Origin: an uncultured Acidobacteriota bacterium
GTDB taxonomy: Bacteria > Acidobacteriota > Terriglobia > Terriglobales > Acidobacteriaceae
NCBI GenBank assembly: GCA_903851035.1
Contig: CAINND010000097.1
Location: 37,380 to 101,379 of the forward strand
Direction of reading: 5' to 3'
Length of the DNA: 64,000 nt
The notes beneath the pieces are model-generated. The model was given only the letters and a program-made list of their open reading frames with translations. It had not been told where the DNA came from and searched no databases. Positions 10,947 through 18,954 of the stretch are shown piece after piece (position 1 is the first letter of the stretch; every line of letters begins with the position of its first letter). Both the position numbers and the translations under genes were made by a program.

Positions 10947-12833
10947 ATGATGAAGCAGCTTTGGCGGGGAATTTACGTTGTGGTGCTGGGCGTGGCGTTT
11001 ACTTCGGTGGCGTCAGCGGATTGCATCCAGAATGGCAAAAAAGTGGCATGCCCTCCTGCGCCCAAGCCGGCCGCACCCAAGCCTGCGCCAACGCCGCGGC
11101 CTGCTGCTTCCGCACCTGCCCCCCGGCCCACACCGGCGCCGCAGCCTACCTATATGCCGCGCGGGCCTGCGGCGACCTCAGCAATCCAGCCGGCAAACAC
11201 ATCGCAACCATCCGCACAGCCAACCGCCCAGCCCGTGACGCACCCAGCGCAGCAGCCAGCATCACAGCCAACCGCCCAGCCCGTGACGCACCCAGCGCAG
11301 CAAGCTGCACAGCCCTCTGCACCGCAATCCGGACGGCATCCCCAGCCCGCGCCGGGTTTCAGCGCTCCGGCGGCGCAGGCTTCGCCGCAGCCCACGCATC
11401 CTGTGGGCAAGCCGGTCTATAACATCAGTTCCGGAGCCGTGGGAGCAAAGGGACCGACACCGGGCAGTTTTGTGCTCACACCCTCGGGATCGCGAGACGT
11501 AGTCAGCCAGGTGAACGGATCGCGCGCGGGCTACAAAGGGGTGAATGCCCGGCCACTGCCGCAGGGCACAGTCACCACACGGCCGGACGGGCACATCAAC
11601 ATCGCTGCCAGTGGAGGACGCCGCTACGAGGTGCGTCCCAATGGCACCCTGGCGGGCTTTAGCCGCAATGGCACCGATGCGCGCTTCCGTCCCGAAGGCC
11701 GCCTTTCGGGGGTGCACACCGCCAACCTGGATGTGCAGCACGGCGTGCATGGAGAGCGCACGGTTGTGTTGCGCCGCCCGGATAACACCCTGGTTGTGCG
11801 CAGCGGACCGCGCCTGGGATACATACAACGCAATGTGAATTATCACGGCGTCAGCTATACCCAGCGCACCTTCATCGTTGGCGACCGGGTATTCACGCGC
11901 AATTACGTCGGCCTGCGCTATCACGGCATGCTGTTGCCGCAATACATGCCGGCGGCGTACTTTGCGCCAACCTTCTATGGATGGGCCTACTATCCGTGGG
12001 ATTGGCCTTCGCCTTACAACTGGGGCTGGGCCAGCGAGCCCTGGTACGGCGCCTATGGCGGATTTTTCGTTGCCGCACGCGTCTATCCCTCACCTGCACT
12101 GTGGCTGACCGATTTCTACCTGGGGCAGGTGATGTCCTCGGCCTACCAGATGCAGGCGGCAGCCGATGCTAATCTCGCGCCCGATGCGGCACTCGATGGG
12201 TCAATCGACTATGGCCAGCTTGCCGCGCCGGCGGATACGCCCATCTCTCCGGAATTGAAGCAGGCAATTGCCGACGAGGTACGCCAGCAACTGGCTTATG
12301 AGAATGCTGCCTCGCAGAACTCTGTACAGGCCGCCGAACTGACCGGCCTGCCGCAAGTGTTGCAGCCCGGGCACCTGTTTGTGGCCGATGCTCCGCTGGA
12401 TGTTGCCACCCTGGATGGTCTGGCCTGCAGCCTGTCGCCGGGCGACGTAATTGCACTGGTCGGCGTGCCCGCAGCCGATGCCGTGGCCGCCAACCTTACG
12501 GTCTCCGCCAGCCGCCAGGGTGACTGCCCGGTGCACACCACAGTCACGCTCAGCCTGGATCAGTTGCAGGAGATGCAGAACAGCTTCCGCGCCAATCTCG
12601 ACCAGGGCTTGCAGACCCTGCATGACCAGCAGGGGCAGAATGGCCTGCCCAAGGCACCAGCCTCCGCGCTGGCGGACATTCCGCCACCCCCGGCCGACGT
12701 CCCGCCGCCGCCCCCGCCATCCGATGCCCCGGCGCTGCTGGATGCCGCCGCCCAACAGGCTACCCAGGCGGAGAATGGCGTCACCCAGGCGGTTAACGCC
12801 ATGGGAGATGCACCTCCGCCGGGCAGCCGGTAA
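10947..12833 (+). CDS. secreted Pro/Gln/Tyr-rich protein, paralogue of the 24233 gene
   Basis: A 628-aa protein with no recognised family. Residues 1-24 are a signal peptide ending VASA. Residues 30-155 are a Pro/Ala/Gln-rich linker with an internal 16-residue repeat. A Gly/Arg region follows that contains GRLSGVHTANLDVQHGVHG. Then comes a block very rich in Tyr and Trp (around residues 335-380: FYGWAYYPW, WGWASEPWYGAYGGF), and a C-terminal region with a coiled stretch DQLQEMQNS. The same order of blocks (GRLSDVH, FYGWAYNPW, DLQEMQNS) occurs in the protein at 24233, so the two are paralogues. The ATG at 10947 is chosen because it starts the signal peptide. It probably acts in the periplasm or on the cell surface. 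Confidence 0.8.
   Translation: MMKQLWRGIYVVVLGVAFTSVASADCIQNGKKVACPPAPKPAAPKPAPTPRPAASAPAPRPTPAPQPTYMPRGPAATSAIQPANTSQPSAQPTAQPVTHPAQQPASQPTAQPVTHPAQQAAQPSAPQSGRHPQPAPGFSAPAAQASPQPTHPVGKPVYNISSGAVGAKGPTPGSFVLTPSGSRDVVSQVNGSRAGYKGVNARPLPQGTVTTRPDGHINIAASGGRRYEVRPNGTLAGFSRNGTDARFRPEGRLSGVHTANLDVQHGVHGERTVVLRRPDNTLVVRSGPRLGYIQRNVNYHGVSYTQRTFIVGDRVFTRNYVGLRYHGMLLPQYMPAAYFAPTFYGWAYYPWDWPSPYNWGWASEPWYGAYGGFFVAARVYPSPALWLTDFYLGQVMSSAYQMQAAADANLAPDAALDGSIDYGQLAAPADTPISPELKQAIADEVRQQLAYENAASQNSVQAAELTGLPQVLQPGHLFVADAPLDVATLDGLACSLSPGDVIALVGVPAADAVAANLTVSASRQGDCPVHTTVTLSLDQLQEMQNSFRANLDQGLQTLHDQQGQNGLPKAPASALADIPPPPADVPPPPPPSDAPALLDAAAQQATQAENGVTQAVNAMGDAPPPGSR
11216..11302 (+). repeat. 48-bp tandem repeat in the Pro/Gln linker
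   Basis: The 39 bases from 11216 recur exactly from 11264, a period of 48 bp (16 codons, unit QPTAQPVTHPAQQPAS). It lies in the disordered linker of the 10947 gene and is likely to vary in copy number. Confidence 0.85.
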
Positions 12834-12928
12834 TTGCGGTCAGCAGACGCAAGTTGCAGTAATATGCTGGTGAAGCCCGAAGCCGTGCGGAACTATCTGC
12901 CCGCGGCATTTCGTGTTGAGGAGACTCC

Positions 12929-13510
12929 ATGCGTAAGATTGCGGCACTCGCGCTATTTATTCTCAGCCTTTGTGTTGTGGCCATACCGCAGAGCCAGCCT
13001 GTGGCTCCGCCGCCCAAGCCTGCTGACAGCGGCCCCACCCTCGAGGTGACGATGCGCTTTGTTGAGGACAAGCTCAACGAGGTTGGACCAGTCAGCTACT
13101 CCGCCACCTGGCAGAATCACGCCGACAATACCAGCGGCAGTAATCAGTTCACGGTAGCGGCCACCGCCGTGGAAGCCGATGCCGGTGGTTGCAAAATCGC
13201 GTATCACTGGCGCAGCGTGCGCGATGGCCAGACGACGCGCGACTCCGATTATTGGTTCATGCTGAACGCCGTGCGCGAAGTTGTGGTTCGCAGCGGCGAC
13301 GATCATCTCAAGAAGGTGAACGAAGATGCCGGACAGAAGCAGGTGGAGGCACATGTAGCGCCGCCGCATTGGGTGGTGGTGCTGCGCCGCGGCGGACGCA
13401 GTGAAAACTCCTTCGTATTCACAGACGAGTTGATGGCCAACCGCGTGGCACGAGCTCTTACACACGCGGTGGATCTTTGCGGCGGAGGCAAAAAGGAAGA
13501 TCCCTTCTAA
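12929..13510 (+). CDS. secreted protein of unknown function
   Basis: A 193-aa protein with a signal peptide (about residues 1-20) and a short Pro-rich linker. A roughly 150-residue domain follows that contains AYHWRSVRDGQTTRDSDYW and ends with HAVDLCGGGKKEDPF. Two cysteines (GGCKIAY and DLCGG) could pair. GAGGAG precedes the ATG at 8 bases. It follows the 10947 gene by 95 bp on the same strand and ends before a terminator. I do not recognise the family. Confidence 0.75.
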   Translation: MRKIAALALFILSLCVVAIPQSQPVAPPPKPADSGPTLEVTMRFVEDKLNEVGPVSYSATWQNHADNTSGSNQFTVAATAVEADAGGCKIAYHWRSVRDGQTTRDSDYWFMLNAVREVVVRSGDDHLKKVNEDAGQKQVEAHVAPPHWVVVLRRGGRSENSFVFTDELMANRVARALTHAVDLCGGGKKEDPF

Positions 13511-13559
13511 ATCTCAACATTCCTGCGATGCGCGCAACAACCGCGCAGCATGCATAAAG

Positions 13560-13587
13560 AGAGCCAGCCCCAGGGCCGGCTCTTTTT
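13560..13587. terminator. intrinsic terminator between convergent genes
   Basis: AGAGCC (13560-13565) pairs with GGCTCT (13578-13583), with an inner GCCC/GGGC pair. TTTTT follows on the plus strand. It sits between the 12929 gene and the convergent M28 peptidase and may serve both. Confidence 0.7.
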
Positions 13588-13607
13588 ATTTGCATTCGAT
13601 GTGCGGG

Positions 13608-15251
13608 TTAGTGTCCGCCCTTTGGGTTTTCAATAAAGCGCGGTGGATGCGCCTCGTCCCCAAACTGCCATGCGGATAGATAAGCCAACCGCAGGATCTG
13701 CGCCATCTTGCGATAGTTGATCTTGTCCGCCGTGTCGGTCGTGTGGTGGTAATCCGGGTGGAAGCCCGTAAACCACCAGAAGGCCGGCACGTTGTGCAGT
13801 ACGAAGGGGAATTGATCGCTGCGGAAGAAGACGTTGAGTGCCGACTCATGATCGAAGCGGTCATCCAGCACCAGTCCCACGTGACGATTCTGCTCTTCCA
13901 CCGTGCGGCGATAGTCGGGGCTGTAATAGCTGCCGATCAGGTTCAGGCGATTTGTTGTGTCGGCGGGAATTTCGATCAGCCCATCGGTCTGCGGACTCGG
14001 AGCCTCGTTGCGGCCAATCATGTCGAAATTAATCATGGCGCGCGTGGTTGCCAGCGGACGCACCGGATGTGCCGCCAAATAGTAGGCGCCCAGCAGTCCG
14101 CGCTCTTCGGCCGCGAACACAACGAATAAAATGCTGCGCCGTGGCCGCTGCGGGTTGACGGCAAAGGCCCGCGCCAGCTCCACTACGCCCACCGTGCCGC
14201 TGCCGTTATCGTCGGCGCCGTGCCAGATGCCTTCTTCCGTCTGCCCGTCATGGTCATGATGTCCGCTGAGAATGACCGTCTCGCCCTTCAACTCCGGCGA
14301 GCTGCCCTCGAGGATGGCGCCGACGTTCCAACTTGTGCCTTGCTTGGCGTACAGATTGCGGAAGTGCAATGCGATCCGTGTATCCGGCAGCGCACGCGAT
14401 TGCGGCTTCAGGTCGCGGTCAATCACAGTCTGAGCGTCGGTGGGGGTTGTGCCGCAGGTCAGCATCAGCGTGCGCGCCACCTCGTCGTTGACGATGGCCA
14501 GCGGAATCTGCAGATCGTCTTCGGCCAGCGCCTGCAACGGCGGAGTTATCTTGCGTACGGCTGAGCCGCCAATGCGCGCCTGCCGCTCCTGGTTGGAGAG
14601 GTGTTTGCGATTTGGCTCGGCCACCACGAGGATGGCCACGGCTCCGTGTGCCTGCGCGTTCAGAGCCTTTACCCGGGTGGTGGCATAGCGTGTGTTGCCC
14701 GTGCCATTGAAGATCGAGCTCGCATCGGTCTCCTGCGGCTCGTGGTCAAAGACCAGTACGATCTTGCCGCGCGCATCCACCCCGGCATAGTCGTCATAGC
14801 CCAACTCCGGGGCGGTGATGCCGAAGCCGGCAAAGACCACGTCGGCCGTGATGTCCACGTCGCTCTTGTAAGCGCCATATGCCTCCGGGAAGCGCATGAC
14901 ACGCTCGCTGCCGCCACGGCGTAAGGTGATCGTGCTCTGCGTGCGGTCAGAGCGATACTCAATCAGCGGTACCGCCTGCAGGTAGCTTGTGCCAAAGGCT
15001 GGTTTCAGTCCGGATTTGGCAAACTCGGCGGCAATCCACTGCACGGCAACTTCGTCGCCCGTGGTCAGGGAGAGCCGTCCCTGCAAGGCATCCGAGGCCA
15101 GAAAGCCAAGGTCGGCACGCAGGTCGCTCTCCTGGATCGCCTTGTATCCCGCAGCCACGCGCGCCGGTACCGGAGTCTGCGAAAAAGCTGCGGCCGTCAA
15201 CGTTAGCAGGGCAATCATCGCCGCCCGCATCACCCTAGAGCGAGTCACCAT
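13608..15251 (-). CDS. secreted M28 zinc peptidase with PA-like insert
   Basis: A 547-aa exported aminopeptidase-type enzyme. A signal peptide ends near TAAAFSQ. A PA-like domain is inserted between the N-terminal region and the peptidase core. The metal-binding residues of family M28 are clear: the His-Asp of LSGHHDHDG, the Asp of GADDNGSGTVGVVEL, the Glu pair of VFAAEERGLLGAYYL and a later Asp/His (NFDMIGRNEA; GFHPDYHHTTDT). It should cleave N-terminal residues from peptides outside the cytoplasm. The start could be 15230 instead, which still leaves a signal peptide. It stands alone. Confidence 0.92.
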   Translation of the reverse strand: MVTRSRVMRAAMIALLTLTAAAFSQTPVPARVAAGYKAIQESDLRADLGFLASDALQGRLSLTTGDEVAVQWIAAEFAKSGLKPAFGTSYLQAVPLIEYRSDRTQSTITLRRGGSERVMRFPEAYGAYKSDVDITADVVFAGFGITAPELGYDDYAGVDARGKIVLVFDHEPQETDASSIFNGTGNTRYATTRVKALNAQAHGAVAILVVAEPNRKHLSNQERQARIGGSAVRKITPPLQALAEDDLQIPLAIVNDEVARTLMLTCGTTPTDAQTVIDRDLKPQSRALPDTRIALHFRNLYAKQGTSWNVGAILEGSSPELKGETVILSGHHDHDGQTEEGIWHGADDNGSGTVGVVELARAFAVNPQRPRRSILFVVFAAEERGLLGAYYLAAHPVRPLATTRAMINFDMIGRNEAPSPQTDGLIEIPADTTNRLNLIGSYYSPDYRRTVEEQNRHVGLVLDDRFDHESALNVFFRSDQFPFVLHNVPAFWWFTGFHPDYHHTTDTADKINYRKMAQILRLAYLSAWQFGDEAHPPRFIENPKGGH

Positions 15252-15375
15252 TCCACCTCCATCCGGCTCGCATTGCGCCGCGCATTACCAGGCAGCATGG
15301 CGCGTCGAGCCCGTTGCACCATGGTAGCGCACCGCGTATGAGACGAACATTGGCGTGCGCCTCTTTATCAGTTGC

Positions 15376-15408
15376 AGAACAAAGCCGCCGGCTGTGTGCC
15401 CGGCGGCT
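15376..15408 (-). terminator. probable terminator of the 15433 gene
   Basis: AGCCGCCGG (15383-15391) pairs with CCGGCGGCT (15400-15408). On the minus strand TTTGTTCT follows, so the U-tract is imperfect. Confidence 0.6.
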
Positions 15409-15432
15409 GAGATACCTTGCGAAGTTAGGTTG

Positions 15433-15861
15433 CTACTTGCTCTTGGCCATTTTTTCCATGATGGCCTTCATGCGTTCGCGCTGCGCCGCTGTCTGCTGGC
15501 GGCCATCGGGAGTCTGATCAATCAACTTTTCCAGGTTGGCAGCAAAGCGCGGCGTGTAGGCCTTTTGGACATCCTTGAGGATGGGTTCGATCTTGGAGAA
15601 GACGCCGATGTGCTCTCCGTTGCAGTCGCGGAAGAGGTTGGCGTCAATGGCATCATGCAATACCAGGGCGGCATACATATCCCAATAGCTGATGACCATG
15701 CGCAGATGTCCGCTGTGCGGGCCAAACATCGCGGCCTGGAAGTCATCCAGCGTGGCGGGGTTGAACTCCCGGAAGAACCAGTCGCGCGCCACGCGCATCG
15801 TCTCCTCGCGGCGGAGGTCATACATTTTCAGAATCAATCCTGCCTGTGCTTCTTTGGACAT
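15433..15861 (-). CDS. protein of unknown function, mostly helical
   Basis: A 142-aa cytoplasmic protein with AGGAG eight bases before the ATG. It has no signal peptide or membrane segment. The sequence looks entirely helical and includes LRREETMRVARDWFFREFNP, an aromatic central part (MVISYWDMYAALVLHDAID) and a Lys/Arg-rich C-terminus. No catalytic motif is apparent. I do not recognise the family. It has its own terminator. Confidence 0.75.
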   Translation of the reverse strand: MSKEAQAGLILKMYDLRREETMRVARDWFFREFNPATLDDFQAAMFGPHSGHLRMVISYWDMYAALVLHDAIDANLFRDCNGEHIGVFSKIEPILKDVQKAYTPRFAANLEKLIDQTPDGRQQTAAQRERMKAIMEKMAKSK

Positions 15862-16097
15862 GCGGTCACTCCTGTGCGTAACTCGGTGCTGTCAGTTGCG
15901 CGGGGTGAACGGGCTGGCCTCTCCCCGCTGGTAATCGTATGGCGGTCAGTTTTCCTGGTTGCTCCTCAGGATGACGCCGTTCTTCATGGTACTGCCAAGC
16001 AGGCCTATCATACCGGAGAGGAAGCGACTGCGGGCGTTGTAATATCATCCTGCAAGATTGGCCGATCTGCCATGGGCGCACACTCGCGCCGGAGAGC

Positions 16098-17741
16098 ATG
16101 ACGATGTCCAGTGTGTCGAGCGAGAGCAAGGCTGGCGCGGAACTAGTGGTTGTCAGCAACGGTGTGCAGAGGCGATTTCCGCTATCGAAGCCGCTGGTCA
16201 CCATTGGACGACGCCCGGACCAGGACATTGTGGTTGCCGAGACATGGGTTTCCCGAAGCCATGCCCGCGTAGAGCGGCACGGCGAAGAGTACTTTCTAGT
16301 GGATTTAAACAGCAGTCATGGAACCTTCCTGAATGGGAGGGCTGCGCAGCGCAGTTTGCTGGCGGATGGCGACCGCATTGCGCTGGGCTCGGCCGACGGC
16401 ACCTACCTGATCTACCGTAATCCCAACCAACCGGCGCGCGCCGCAGAAGCCACGCACGAAACGCTTTCCACCTTGCTGACCGGACGATTGGCCGGCGAGA
16501 AACCGGGCGACATTCAATTGCTGAATCTCTACATTGAGGGCGCGAGGGCGATCAATGCCGCCTCTGTGCTAAAGGAAATTCTGCTGAATTTGGTAGAGAT
16601 TTCCCTGCGGCTTACGCGGGCCGAGCGTGGCTTTGTCTTCCTGTGCAATGAGGATGGAAGCCTGGCGCTGGAGGCAGGACGCAGCGAATCCGGCGCGGTG
16701 CTGACTGAAGCCAGCGGCATCTCGCAATCCATCCTGCAAGAGGTGCTGGCCACTTCATCGGAGTTCATCAAGAGCGAGGGCGATCCCGGGCTGGATGGCC
16801 GGGAAAGCGTGATTGCCCCGCATCTGCGCAGCGTGGTCTGTATTCCTCTGCGCAAGTCGCACTTCCGTGAAAGCGGCGGACAGGGCGTAATGGGCATGCT
16901 CTACCTGGATAGCCGCGTGGAGAATGGCAAGCTGACGGGCGTAAGCCATGAACTGATCCGGGCCATTGCGCGCGAGGCGGCGGCGCTGGTGGAAAACGCC
17001 TTCCTTGCCAAAAGCGAACAGGAGGCGCATGCCTACCAGCGGGAACTGGCGATTGCTTCGTCCATCCAGCAGAGGATGATGGAGGTGAAGATTCCTTCCG
17101 TCTCATTTGCGTCGGTTGAGGCGCGCAACATCAGCTGCAAGGAAGTTGGCGGTGACTTCTACGACGTGATGCGCATGGCGGACTGTGTGGCCGTGGTGGT
17201 GGCCGATGTCAGCGGCAAGGGAATCTCGGCGGCTCTTCTGGCATCCGTGCTGCAGGGTGCGGTGTATCCGCAACTGCTGCAGGGGCTGTCGCTCGATCAG
17301 GTGGCTGCCGCGTTGAATGGTTACATCTACAACAAAATTGCCGGCCAGAAATACGCCACGCTGTTGATGATGCGGCTCTACGAAAACGGCGAGCTGGAGT
17401 ACATCAACTGCGGACATCTGAAGCCCCTTCTGCGCTCCGGGGATTCCATGCGCTACCTGGAAAACGGGAATGTACCGGTGGGGCTGCTGGCCAATGCCGG
17501 CTTTACCGGCGGGCGCGAGCAACTTAAGGCGGGCGACCAACTGTTGCTGATGACAGACGGTATCGCCGAGGCCGAGGACAAGGACGGAGTCGGTTTTGGA
17601 GATGAGGCCATGGAGCAGACGCTGGCCGGGGAGTTTACCCTGACCGGATTATTTGCGGCACTCGATGCGCACCGCGGAGAGGTTCCGCTGGCCGATGACT
17701 GCACGGCGCTGCTGCTGAAGTACTCCCTCGAACATCCGTAA
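16098..17741 (+). CDS. FHA-GAF-SpoIIE (PP2C-type) serine phosphatase
   Basis: A 547-aa signalling protein in three parts. An FHA phosphothreonine-binding domain occupies about residues 20-100 (TIGRRPDQDIVV, SRSHARVERH, NSSHGTFLNG). A GAF-like sensor domain follows (about 145-305). A SpoIIE/RsbU-type PP2C phosphatase domain (about 330-545) carries the metal-binding motifs GGDFYDV, VADVSGKGISAALLAS, MTDGIAEAED and DDCTALLLK. Such proteins usually dephosphorylate anti-sigma-factor antagonists in partner-switch systems. A Ser/Thr kinase lies three genes downstream, whose phosphorylated targets the FHA domain could read. That link is inference. Confidence 0.93.
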   Translation: MTMSSVSSESKAGAELVVVSNGVQRRFPLSKPLVTIGRRPDQDIVVAETWVSRSHARVERHGEEYFLVDLNSSHGTFLNGRAAQRSLLADGDRIALGSADGTYLIYRNPNQPARAAEATHETLSTLLTGRLAGEKPGDIQLLNLYIEGARAINAASVLKEILLNLVEISLRLTRAERGFVFLCNEDGSLALEAGRSESGAVLTEASGISQSILQEVLATSSEFIKSEGDPGLDGRESVIAPHLRSVVCIPLRKSHFRESGGQGVMGMLYLDSRVENGKLTGVSHELIRAIAREAAALVENAFLAKSEQEAHAYQRELAIASSIQQRMMEVKIPSVSFASVEARNISCKEVGGDFYDVMRMADCVAVVVADVSGKGISAALLASVLQGAVYPQLLQGLSLDQVAAALNGYIYNKIAGQKYATLLMMRLYENGELEYINCGHLKPLLRSGDSMRYLENGNVPVGLLANAGFTGGREQLKAGDQLLLMTDGIAEAEDKDGVGFGDEAMEQTLAGEFTLTGLFAALDAHRGEVPLADDCTALLLKYSLEHP

Positions 17742-17908
17742 GGCTTTCGGGTCGGGCGTGACCCGGGGGCGGACAGAGGCCATGGCGGGGTAGCTGATTT
17801 ATTAATGAATCCCCACTTTAGAGGGTACATCTAAGCCAACACTTGTCTAATCAGCGGATTCCGCTGGATTCCCTTGGGGAAGTGTTCCACCAATTCAATG
17901 GAGGGTTC

Positions 17909-18103
17909 ATGTCCGACGAACAGGCGAAGCTGAAAAAGCTGGAAGAAGCGGGGATTCTGGAAAAGCATCAGTTCAGTCCTGAAGAGCTGGCGTTGGTTGC
18001 CAAAATCAGCGACGAAGAAATCGAAGTATTGGTGAAGCTGCGCAACCGGCTAGGTGCGCCGGCGGCCGACAAGCATCACATCCGCCCCAACATATTTGTT
18101 TAG
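17909..18103 (+). CDS. 64-aa peptide of unknown function next to a putative metalloenzyme
   Basis: A 64-residue ORF starting at ATG 17909 with GGAGGG just before it (short spacing); the frame is also open upstream to 17843. The N-terminal 45 residues are highly charged and helical, with two similar acidic segments (FSPEELALVAKISDEEIEVL). A 16-residue tail (APAADKHHIRPNIFV) is different in character, with His-His, Arg, Pro and Phe. This leader-plus-tail shape resembles a RiPP precursor, but it could equally be a small regulatory protein. The neighbour starting 58 bp downstream is a haem-oxygenase-like putative metal enzyme, the class that includes several peptide or cofactor modifiers. Confidence 0.6.
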   Translation: MSDEQAKLKKLEEAGILEKHQFSPEELALVAKISDEEIEVLVKLRNRLGAPAADKHHIRPNIFV

Positions 18104-18161
18104 CCGGCAAGACCCGGCCAGGCGATAAAATCGTCCGATCCTGAGGGACGAGGTGTGTCCG

Positions 18162-18941
18162 ATGGCTGACGCAAAGCAATCTGCGATTGAAGACCTGCAG
18201 GCATCACCGAGAGCAGAGGCTCCAGAGGCAATGCGGCAGGCGACTTCGTCGGCAGGCCATGGCGCCGCGCTGTGGCTCAAGATCACCCTTGCCCAAAGCT
18301 TGCTGAATACGGCGGCACAGCGCTTTTGGAGCGATCCGGAGATGCCGCGCTTCTTCCCCTCTTTTCTGGTCGAGCTCTACTTGATAGTGCGCTGCAGCGT
18401 GCCGCTGATGGAGCGCGCCCTGGTGCGCGCCGAGCAATTGGCCTCCGCCGACGAACTGGCCCGGGTAACGGCTGGATATCTGAAGCTGCACATTGAAGAA
18501 GAGCGTCATCACGACGAGTGGCTGCTGAATGACCTGGTGGCTGCAGGCATGGAACGCGAGGCGCTGCTGAACAGACCTCCCAGCGCGAACGTGGCGCGGT
18601 TGACAGGTGCGCAGTACTGCTGGATTGAGCACGCTCACCCGGCAGCCATCTTCGGCTACCTCGGTATCATCGAGGGCAACCCGCCGCTGAGTGAGCACAT
18701 AGAAGAAATACGGCGGCTGACCGGTCTTCCGGCCGATGTTTTTCGCTCCATGCATCTGCACGCCGCGCATGATGTGGATCACCTGGCGGCCCTGAAGGCC
18801 ACCATGCTGGCTCTGCCAATGACGGCGGCCGACGAGCGATTCATCGCCACCAGTGCCTTTGCCACCCTGGAGTCCATGGTGCGCATCCTGGAAGATACTG
18901 CCTCCAGCGGCGAGGACGCTGGGTGCGCTACAGCCCTGTAA
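18162..18941 (+). CDS. haem-oxygenase-like putative diiron/redox protein
   Basis: A 259-aa all-helical protein that resembles the iron-containing redox / TenA-PqqC-like superfamily. Possible metal ligands lie in YLKLHIEEERHHDEWLLNDL (Glu/His-rich helix) and MHLHAAHDVDHLAALKA near the C-terminus. Assignment rests on these patterns and the predicted helical content, not on a precise family match. ATG at 18162 is preferred, with GAGGTG six to seven bases before it; an in-frame GTG lies at 18153. It sits between the 64-aa peptide and a Ser/Thr kinase on the same strand, so it may act on the peptide. Confidence 0.6.
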   Translation: MADAKQSAIEDLQASPRAEAPEAMRQATSSAGHGAALWLKITLAQSLLNTAAQRFWSDPEMPRFFPSFLVELYLIVRCSVPLMERALVRAEQLASADELARVTAGYLKLHIEEERHHDEWLLNDLVAAGMEREALLNRPPSANVARLTGAQYCWIEHAHPAAIFGYLGIIEGNPPLSEHIEEIRRLTGLPADVFRSMHLHAAHDVDHLAALKATMLALPMTAADERFIATSAFATLESMVRILEDTASSGEDAGCATAL

Positions 18942-18954
18942 GAGGAGAATCTCC

